From Thermosynechococcus sp. NK55a (GTDB taxonomy: Bacteria; Cyanobacteriota; Cyanobacteriia; Thermosynechococcales; Thermosynechococcaceae): a stretch of DNA of 64,000 nucleotides. The notes beneath the pieces were generated by a model. It did not search any database. It was not told the DNA's origin and was given only the letters and a program-made list of their open reading frames with translations. A program made the position numbers and the translations under genes. Below, one piece after another: positions 56,340 to 64,000 of this stretch (position 1 is the first letter of the stretch; each line of letters begins with the position of its first letter). The stretch lies in NCBI RefSeq assembly GCF_000505665.1, contig NC_023033.1, positions 2,074,313 to 2,138,312 of the forward strand, read 5' to 3'.

Positions 56340-58754
56340 TTAGTTCATCATAGTCTCGCGGAGGCGATCGCGCCGTTGCTGGAGAGCGGCTTGCAGCAGA
56401 GGATAGCTCCGTAACTCAGGATCCTCTGCGATCAGTTCAGTCGCTGCCAATCGTGCCGCTTCTAGGCAATCTTGATCCTCAACAAGGCTAGCTAGAGCAA
56501 AGTCTGGTAATCCCGATTGCCGCGTCCCTAACACCTCCCCTGGCCCCCGCAGCCGCAGATCCATCTCCGCAATAAAGAATCCATCCTGAGACTGGGCCAG
56601 CACATTCAGCCGTTGCCTGGCAGCATCATTGCGAGCACTATTGAGCAGCAGAAGACAATAGGACTGTTGGGCACCCCGCCCCACCCGCCCCCGCAGTTGA
56701 TGGAGTTGTGATAGGCCAAAGCGTTCAGCATCTTCAATGAGCATCACTGTAGCATTAGGGACATCCACTCCCACCTCAATCACCGTGGTAGCCACAAGAA
56801 TATCCAGTTGTCCCTGGGCAAAGGCTTGAATCGTTGCATCCTTCTCACTAGATGCCATGCGACCGTGGAGGAGTCCTACCCGAAAATTGGGAAAAATCTC
56901 CGTTTGTAATCGCTTGTGCTCGGCAATGGCGGATTTCAAATCCACTTTTTCCGATTCCTCAACCAAAGGCAGGACAATGTAGGCCTGACGCCCTTGGGCG
57001 ACTTCACGGCGGATTAAATCGTAGGCACAGGAGCGATCGCCCCGTCCCAAGATGGTTGTTTGAATTGGCTGCCGACCGGGGGGCAATTCATCAATTTGAC
57101 TAACATCTAAATCTCCATGGAGAGTCAACGCAAGAGTGCGGGGAATCGGTGTCGCCGTCATGGTCAGCACATGGGGCAGGACTCCCTTGGCTTGTAGCTT
57201 TGCCCGTTGGGCTACCCCAAAGCGGTGCTGTTCATCAATCACCACTAGACCGAGCCGCTGAAACCTCACCCCCTCTTGGATAAGAGCATGGGTACCCACC
57301 AGCACCGGCAATTCCCCCGTTGCCAATTGATCGAGAATCCGGCGTCGCTTGGTTGTGCGTACGGAGCCCGTGAGCAGTTCCACCGGCACATGGAGGGGGG
57401 TAAGCCACTCAAAGAGCTTGCGATAGTGCTGCTCTGCCAGAACCTCCGTGGGCGCCATCAGTGCCCCTTGGTAGCCAGACTGCACTGCCGCCAATAGGGC
57501 AATCACGGCAACAACGGTTTTCCCTGACCCCACATCCCCTTGGAGAAGGCGATTCATGGGAATCGGCTGCTCTAAATCCGCCAAAATTTCCGCCACTACC
57601 CGCTGCTGTGCCCCTGTGAGTTGAAAGGGCAACCGTTGGTAAAACTGCTCAATGAGTTCCCCTTGGGGCTTGAGGGGGGCACTGGCCTGCTGTTGCTGCT
57701 GTCGCCGCCGTTGGAGTAGCCCCAATTGCAGATAAAAGAATTCATCAAAAATCAGCCGCCGCCGTGCCAGACTCAGTTGGGTTTGATCTGGCGGAAAGTG
57801 TATGTGACGCAGCGCCATGTCTAGGGGCATGAGTTGGTGACGTTGGCGTAGCGCTTGCGGTAGGGGATCAGGATAGCCTTGCACCAAGGGCAGAATGCGA
57901 GCGACCGCACGGCGAATCACCTCGGGCGATATCCCCTCCGTCAGTGGATAGACGGGCACAATCCGGCCAATGGTGAGGGAGTCTATTTCTGCCCCAGCAT
58001 GATCCAGCACTTCCAACTCTGGATCCTCAAGGGTGAGGCCGTACTTCGTCCGCTTCACGAGGCCAGAGGCGGCCACAAGGGTCTGGGGGGCGTAGAGGCG
58101 CTTTTGCTGCTCTTGCCATCCCCGTTGGGCATAGCGAGCCCCGGCATAGAAACGACTCAGGCGAATTTCTCCGGTGCGATCTTGAAGAATAATTTCTAGG
58201 ATGGTCAGCTTGGCATTGCGCGGACTGGTAAAACAGTTGCAGCGGCGGACTTTACCCACAAGGGTGACGGTCTCCCCAGCTTGGAGTTGCCGAATCGGGA
58301 CTTGGCGCGCATAGTCAATGTGATCGCGGGGGAAGTAGTAAATGAGATCCGCAACCGTATAAAGCCCGAGTTTTGCCAATTTCGCCGCAGGGCGATCGCC
58401 TACGACGCAGCGGAGCTGTTCGCCAATCCCATGCACTGTTTTGAGGGCTTGATCGAGGGGACGGGATCTTGGGGGTGAACTGGCCAGTTGTTTGTGGACA
58501 TCGTGGAGCAGTTGGCGGGTTTTCACCACCAGGTGTTGTCGTTGGCTGGGGGACAGATCGTTGTAGTGGGCATAGGCTGCCGCTGTTTTCTGCCAGCGAT
58601 CGCGCACCTGAGGAGGCAGTTGTTGCAGAGGGGCCTGCGTTAACGCTTCGTGTAAATACTCATTGAACCGATAGGTATTGCCCTGAAGGTTACAAAAACC
58701 CCGCTCCGTTTCAATGGCAAGGGCGCGTTGTAGGCGTGGCCAGTCAAGGGACAC
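56340..58754 (-). CDS. recG: ATP-dependent DNA helicase RecG
   Basis: An 804-residue branch-migration helicase for stalled forks. Residues about 1-100 are a cyanobacterial N-terminal extension. The wedge/OB domain follows ([15 protein letters not shown], near residue 164). The helicase core has [14 protein letters not shown] (Walker A, near residue 405), [11 protein letters not shown] (DEQH box), [11 protein letters not shown], and the second lobe [20 protein letters not shown] and QLRGRVGRG. It is 61 bases upstream of ftsH on the plus map and 15 bases from the next gene, all on the minus strand. Confidence 0.95.
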   Translation of the reverse strand: MSLDWPRLQRALAIETERGFCNLQGNTYRFNEYLHEALTQAPLQQLPPQVRDRWQKTAAAYAHYNDLSPSQRQHLVVKTRQLLHDVHKQLASSPPRSRPLDQALKTVHGIGEQLRCVVGDRPAAKLAKLGLYTVADLIYYFPRDHIDYARQVPIRQLQAGETVTLVGKVRRCNCFTSPRNAKLTILEIILQDRTGEIRLSRFYAGARYAQRGWQEQQKRLYAPQTLVAASGLVKRTKYGLTLEDPELEVLDHAGAEIDSLTIGRIVPVYPLTEGISPEVIRRAVARILPLVQGYPDPLPQALRQRHQLMPLDMALRHIHFPPDQTQLSLARRRLIFDEFFYLQLGLLQRRRQQQQQASAPLKPQGELIEQFYQRLPFQLTGAQQRVVAEILADLEQPIPMNRLLQGDVGSGKTVVAVIALLAAVQSGYQGALMAPTEVLAEQHYRKLFEWLTPLHVPVELLTGSVRTTKRRRILDQLATGELPVLVGTHALIQEGVRFQRLGLVVIDEQHRFGVAQRAKLQAKGVLPHVLTMTATPIPRTLALTLHGDLDVSQIDELPPGRQPIQTTILGRGDRSCAYDLIRREVAQGRQAYIVLPLVEESEKVDLKSAIAEHKRLQTEIFPNFRVGLLHGRMASSEKDATIQAFAQGQLDILVATTVIEVGVDVPNATVMLIEDAERFGLSQLHQLRGRVGRGAQQSYCLLLLNSARNDAARQRLNVLAQSQDGFFIAEMDLRLRGPGEVLGTRQSGLPDFALASLVEDQDCLEAARLAATELIAEDPELRSYPLLQAALQQRRDRLRETMMN

Positions 58755-58769
58755 AGGAGGCCTCCTTAC

Positions 58770-59615
58770 CTAAGGTTCACCATCCATGACCTCGGGAACA
58801 CGCGCGGTCGCATCTGCGGCGTCATTGGCTTTCCACGTTTGCCACCATGCGCGACTGGCCTTGAGAACCAAATATTGCCGCTGTTTTTGTGGAGTTGTTT
58901 TGCAGGGTGGCCAGACGCGCTTCCAGTTGGCGAATTTGACTGCGCTGATTGGCGAGGGGGGGTGCTGAAACTCCAATTCCTCAAGTTGCAGATAAATAGC
59001 TGCGATGGGGTGATGGCTCGAGGATTCCCTGGAGGACTCACTTGTGTCTTGCTTCTCTTCGCCTTCCTCTTGCGGCTTCTGCTCATCCAGCATCATGGTC
59101 AACAGATGGGGAATCCGCCCTAGGGGACGATTTTCCGCCTGACTGGCAATCTCTAAAATCACCGCGATTGGGGCAGGCGGTAAGATAGCTGCCCGTTGCA
59201 GCAGATGGTTAATCTTGAGCGAACTTTGATAAAGGACTTGGCTCAATTGCTGCGGTAGGGAGGTAGGGTCCTGTGAGCTTGTTGAGTCTTCCTCCCCATT
59301 CGTCGCCTCTTGGGCTGGAGTTTGGTCTGCTTGGCCGCGGGGTTGTAGGCCTAAGATAGTACTCTCCAAGGCGATCGCCAGTTCAGCAATCTGACGCTGA
59401 AGTTCCTGCCGCTCGGCATCCTCAAGGCTCAAAAATTGCTCTGGAAAGACTTGGGTGCACACCTGATAACTCACGGTGATCAACTGCTGACGGGCAATGG
59501 GGGCGAGCATCTCCAAATAAACATCATAAAGCTGACGCATTTCCGCCAACGCGGTCAATAGCATCCCCTGCAACCCTAAAATTTCCCGCTCAACGGCTTC
59601 TAAGTTACCGGACAT
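58770..59615 (-). CDS. Conserved hypothetical protein, frameshifted near the 3' end
   Basis: A mostly helical, Glu/Gln-rich protein starting MSGNLEAVEREILGLQGMLL, with an acidic low-complexity linker (EEGEEKQDTSESSRESSSHH, near residue 186). As read it ends in a basic, Trp-rich tail unlike the rest. One base change in the G run at 58956-58962 (minus-strand C run) gives instead QHPPLANQRSQIRQLEARLA, TLQNNSTKTAAIFGSQGQ and SRMVANVESQ, stopping at 58822, a coiled-coil ending that fits the body. Corrected length is about 263 residues. Function unknown; it sits just upstream of recG and may be co-transcribed. Confidence 0.8.
   Translation of the reverse strand: MSGNLEAVEREILGLQGMLLTALAEMRQLYDVYLEMLAPIARQQLITVSYQVCTQVFPEQFLSLEDAERQELQRQIAELAIALESTILGLQPRGQADQTPAQEATNGEEDSTSSQDPTSLPQQLSQVLYQSSLKINHLLQRAAILPPAPIAVILEIASQAENRPLGRIPHLLTMMLDEQKPQEEGEEKQDTSESSRESSSHHPIAAIYLQLEELEFQHPPSPISAVKFANWKRVWPPCKTTPQKQRQYLVLKASRAWWQTWKANDAADATARVPEVMDGEP
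58956..58962 (-). other. Probable frame slip in the hypothetical gene
   Basis: Seven G on the plus strand (C on the coding strand). Eight or five would keep the helical frame that ends at 58822. Confidence 0.65.
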
Positions 59616-59758
59616 ACAGGCCTAAACTGGCATAACGGCAAAACAGTGCTGCTGCGTTTAAGAAGACTGTTTCTACAATCTATTACAAAATCTTGGTGAG
59701 CATAGACTATTTGCCGACTCATGGCAAGATAGTGGGGTTGCAAAGGTAAGGCAGAAAC

Positions 59759-60580
59759 GTGGATATTATTCTTTGTCTACAAGCAGTCATCCTCGGCTTG
59801 GTGCAAGGCATTACAGAGTTTTTACCCATTAGCAGTACCGCTCACCTGATTCTCTTTAGTGATCTGTTGGGGTGGAAGAGTGTCTGGCACAAAACGGCCC
59901 TAGATGCGATGCAGTTTGGAAGTGTGATCGCAGTTTTTGGGTATTTTTGGCAGGATATTCGTCAAATTGTCCAAGGGGCTTGGCAGGCATGGCAGCGGCG
60001 GGATTGGCAGCGAGAGGAATGGAAGTTATTGGTTGGTATTGCGGTAGGCACCATCCCTGCATTAGCGGCAGGACTGCTTCTGAAATTGGCCAAAGTGGAG
60101 TTGGATCAGCCTCAGGTCATTGCCACGATGGCGATCGCCATGGCGATTCTCCTGGGCCTAGCGGAAAAGTGGGGTTCCCGTAAACGCACGTATCAGGACA
60201 TTGGCATTTTGGATGGCTTTTTAGTGGGGTGCGGCCAGATGATTGCCCTGTTACCGGGGGCTTCACGCTCAGGCTCCACGTTGACTGCGGCTTTAGCTTT
60301 GGGACTAGAGCGGCAGACGGCGGCGCGCTTTTCCTTTCTGTTGGGCATTCCCACTCTGACGATCGCCACACTGGTGCAAGCCAAAGATGTTTTTGATCAA
60401 GGCACCCTCTTCATTCCCCTTGTGATTGCCATGCTATCGAGTATGGTGTTTTCCTATCTGGCGATCGCTTGGCTGCTACGGTTCCTGCAACGCCATTCCA
60501 CTTGGATCTTTATCTGGTATCGGATTGGCTTGGGAGCTGCGTTGTGGGGTGCGATCGCCCTCGGTAGTCTGCAAACCTAA
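59759..60580 (+). CDS. uppP: Undecaprenyl-diphosphate phosphatase UppP (BacA)
   Basis: A 273-residue inner-membrane enzyme that recycles the undecaprenyl carrier lipid for peptidoglycan and other polymers. It has the catalytic (E/Q)xxxE-type motif in LVQGITEFLPISSTAHL and the PGxSRSGxT motif as LLPGASRSGSTLTAAL, with about eight helices. It starts with GTG 59759, preceded by TAAGG; no ATG fits. Convergent or divergent neighbours do not overlap. Confidence 0.95.
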   Translation: MDIILCLQAVILGLVQGITEFLPISSTAHLILFSDLLGWKSVWHKTALDAMQFGSVIAVFGYFWQDIRQIVQGAWQAWQRRDWQREEWKLLVGIAVGTIPALAAGLLLKLAKVELDQPQVIATMAIAMAILLGLAEKWGSRKRTYQDIGILDGFLVGCGQMIALLPGASRSGSTLTAALALGLERQTAARFSFLLGIPTLTIATLVQAKDVFDQGTLFIPLVIAMLSSMVFSYLAIAWLLRFLQRHSTWIFIWYRIGLGAALWGAIALGSLQT

Positions 60581-60784
60581 AGAACAACATTTAGCAAAAT
60601 TTAACCTTATCTGTGGTTGAGATCACAGGGAAATGAGGGATATCTGAGCATAGTAGGTATGGGATAGTGAAATCAAGGAAGCTGTACAGAGGCGCGATTG
60701 CTATCCAACCCCATCAAGCCAGTAAGGCACACCTGGATCTGCTTATTTTTTTGGCCACAGTAGGAAACCCCAAGCGTGTGTTCT

Positions 60785-61570
60785 ATGTTCAGCACGACAG
60801 GCAACACCGACCTAAAGCATTCCACCCTTTCGCTGTTGCAGGCATACCAAGATAACCCTGCACCGGAATTGCGGAATCGCCTTGTTGAGTTGAACATAGG
60901 ATTGGTACGCAAGGAAGTCCATCGCTGGGTACAGTGCACCCAAGAAAGCTTTGACGATCTCATGCAAGTGGGCACCCTTGGTCTCATTCACGCCATTGAA
61001 CGCTTTGACCCAACTAAGGGGGTGGCCTTTAGTTCCTTCGCGATTCCCTATATTCGCGGTGAAATTCAACACTACCTGCGGGACAAAAGTCCCCAAATTC
61101 GCGTGCCCCGACGTTGGCAAACATTGCAAAGCCAAGGAAAGCGAGTCATTCGGGAATTACGCCAACAACTGGAGCGCCCCCCCACCGATAGCGAAATTGC
61201 CCAGGCCCTCAATGTCCCCCTTGAGGAATGGCAGGAGGCAAAATTTGCCAGCTACTACACCACCCCTGTTAGCCTCGATGCCCCTACCTTTGAGGGTGAG
61301 GAAGAGGCCGTTGCCCTCGGTGACGTCGTGCCCGATCAACGGTACCAAAGTTTTCAGCTGGCCGAGGAAGATCGGATTCGTCTGCAGCAGTGTCTGCGTA
61401 AACTGGAAGCCCGCACCTGTCAAATTCTGGAATTTGTCTTTTTGCATGATTTGAGTCAAAAAGAAACCGCTGAACTTTTGGGCCTCAGTGCGGTCACAGT
61501 CTCTCGGCAGATTAAAAAAGGCCTCCAAGCCCTACAACAGATGATGCGTCACGATGACGCTGAATCTTGA
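60785..61570 (+). CDS. sigF: Group 3 sigma factor, SigF type
   Basis: A 261-residue alternative sigma factor. Region 2 reads DDLMQVGTLGLIHAIERFDP and GVAFSSFAIPYIRGEIQHYL; region 3 starts RVPRRWQTLQ; region 4 has LSQKETAELLGLSAVTVSRQ as the -35 helix-turn-helix. The pattern matches cyanobacterial SigF, which in relatives controls pili, phototaxis and stress genes. ATG 60785 is chosen; GTG 60776 is three codons earlier. The next gene, ldpA, follows after 19 bases. Confidence 0.92.
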   Translation: MFSTTGNTDLKHSTLSLLQAYQDNPAPELRNRLVELNIGLVRKEVHRWVQCTQESFDDLMQVGTLGLIHAIERFDPTKGVAFSSFAIPYIRGEIQHYLRDKSPQIRVPRRWQTLQSQGKRVIRELRQQLERPPTDSEIAQALNVPLEEWQEAKFASYYTTPVSLDAPTFEGEEEAVALGDVVPDQRYQSFQLAEEDRIRLQQCLRKLEARTCQILEFVFLHDLSQKETAELLGLSAVTVSRQIKKGLQALQQMMRHDDAES

Positions 61571-61589
61571 AAATGCATAAAATATACTC

Positions 61590-62610
61590 ATGGTTGATTT
61601 TGCTGCCCCCCTAGCGGCTTTAGCGGCACATCGTTGGTTCAAACTCATCAACGGTGCCAGTTTCCAAGATGTTGCCCAAATTTATAACCTGACGTTGGCC
61701 TATGCACTTGCAGGGGCTGATTGTATCGATGTGGCCGCCGACCCTGCCGTGATTTACGCAGCCAATGAGGCCTTGGCCGTTGCCGCCAGCCTTGGTGCAA
61801 CCCGCCCCCTACTGATGGTGAGTATTAACGATGGGACTGACCCCCATTTTCGGAAGGCCACATTTGATCCAAGTCGCTGCCCGCCAGGGTGCGATCGCCC
61901 CTGTGAACGCATTTGTCCTGCTGAGGCGATTCGTTTTAATGAACAGGTGCAAGGGGTGGTGCGCGATCGCTGCTATGGGTGTGGTCGCTGTTTACCCCTG
62001 TGCCCGCTGGGCCTGATTACCACCGATGAGCAACCCGCAGTCTTTGAGGACATCACGTCCCTGATTAGGGCTGGCACGATCCAAGCCCTCGAAATCCACA
62101 CCCAACCCCAACGTTACAGTGCCTTTAGCGAGCTTTGGCAGCAAGTGCGCCCGTGGGTACGGTATGTGCAGGTACTGGCCATCAGTTGTCCCCAAGGGGA
62201 GGGGATAATTGACTATTTGCATTGGATCAATAGGCAGATTCAACCTTTGGAGTGTGCTCTCATTTGGCAGGCCGATGGCCGCCCTATGAGTGGCGATATT
62301 GGCGATGGCACAACGCGAGCCACCATTCAATTGGGTCAGGCGATTTTAGGGGCAAATTTACCCGGATTTGTACAGTTGGCGGGCGGCACAAATGGCCATA
62401 CGGTTGCTAAACTCAGGGCAATGGGACTATTAGCTCCAGGGGGAATTGCTGGTGTTGCCTATGGTAGTTATGCCCGCAAACGCCTTGCCCCTTTCCACGC
62501 GATCGCCGACCAACCCTGGCAAACTGTTCCTGACGTCCTTGCAGCGGCTGTCGCTGAAGCAGCTACCCTTGTTTCTCCGTTGAAATCTGTCCCGTCACTC
62601 TCTGTGCCCT

Positions 62611-62618
<8 letters not shown>
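61590..62618 (+). CDS. ldpA: Light-dependent period protein LdpA
   Basis: A 342-residue iron-sulfur protein. In Synechococcus LdpA adjusts the circadian period to light by sensing redox state. The N-terminal part resembles a TIM-barrel-like fold; two ferredoxin-type clusters are formed by CPPGCDRPCERICPAEAI and CYGCGRCLPLCPLGLI (near residues 97-155). The C-terminal LdpA domain follows (GTNGHTVAKLRAMGL near residue 265). Its stop overlaps the start of the next gene by eight bases. Confidence 0.92.

Positions 62619-64000
<1,382 letters not shown>

Noticed and set aside
60612-60629. CTGTG/CACAG hairpin after uppP as terminator
   Set aside because: Only five pairs and no T run follows.
60667-60855. 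62-residue ORF upstream of sigF
   Set aside because: Overlaps the sigF start in another frame and has no family resemblance.

Overview
The window comes from a thermophilic unicellular cyanobacterium, most likely Thermosynechococcus or a close relative. This rests on the adjacent psaA-psaB genes for the photosystem I core, the ndhF1-ndhD1, ndhK and ndhL genes of photosynthetic complex I, chlP, a SigF-type sigma factor, the circadian input protein LdpA, compact gene packing, and the frequent cyanobacterial HIP1 octamer (GCGATCGC) in almost all host genes. The species is inferred from protein character; no database search was possible.

Layout. 1-8.2 kb: YciI-like protein, chlP, gpmI, an ABC exporter, and a P-type ATPase/UspA pair. 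8.2-9.1 kb: a gene desert holding the decayed 3' end of a sulfotransferase-like gene. 9.1-13.7 kb: three-gene transhydrogenase operon (pnt), a HAD phosphatase and trpC. 13.8-31.7 kb: FeS-type photolyase, a CBS/MCP-like soluble protein, asparaginase, ndhK, ndhL plus a DUF3007 partner, malQ, two pentapeptide-repeat proteins, a DegT aminotransferase, a D-lactate-type dehydrogenase, argG, a CCA/poly(A)-polymerase-family protein, a PotD-like binding protein and pgi. 31.8-40.3 kb: an acquired island. 40.4-64 kb: ndhD1, ndhF1, SYLF protein, EbfC, response regulator, DUF4330 protein, RidA, psaA, psaB, an MscS-like membrane protein, ftsH, recG, a conserved hypothetical, uppP, sigF, ldpA and the start of a Ycf45/R3H-type ATPase that runs off the right edge.

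The island is the most unusual part. It has a translationally coupled pair: a 1161-residue protein joining a PLD (HKD)-type nuclease module to a SNF2 helicase, and a 1178-residue Eco57I-type adenine methyltransferase. I read the pair as an anti-phage restriction-modification-like system. The methyltransferase looks mosaic: its putative target-recognition half has clearly lower GC, and two GC-rich leftover C-terminal tails lie just downstream. Next comes a REP-associated tyrosine transposase (RAYT) gene carrying a 34-bp perfect palindrome and about 22 in-frame copies of a 15-bp repeat, then a truncated second RAYT copy broken by another REP-like palindrome. I saw no HIP1 octamer anywhere in the island, unlike both flanks.

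Four host genes (photolyase, ndhL, ftsH and the hypothetical at 58.8 kb) are each broken by a one-base slip in a homopolymer, and the lost reading frame resumes at once. ndhL and ftsH matter for fitness in cyanobacteria, so recurrent homopolymer sequencing error is the simplest explanation. The annotation joins these genes and marks the sites.

Several convergent pairs interlock at their stop codons (four by exactly 4 bp), leaving no room for terminators. Clear intrinsic terminators follow psaB and ftsH. A multi-hairpin element upstream of the DUF4330 gene (46.24-46.35 kb) is a candidate non-coding RNA or leader.
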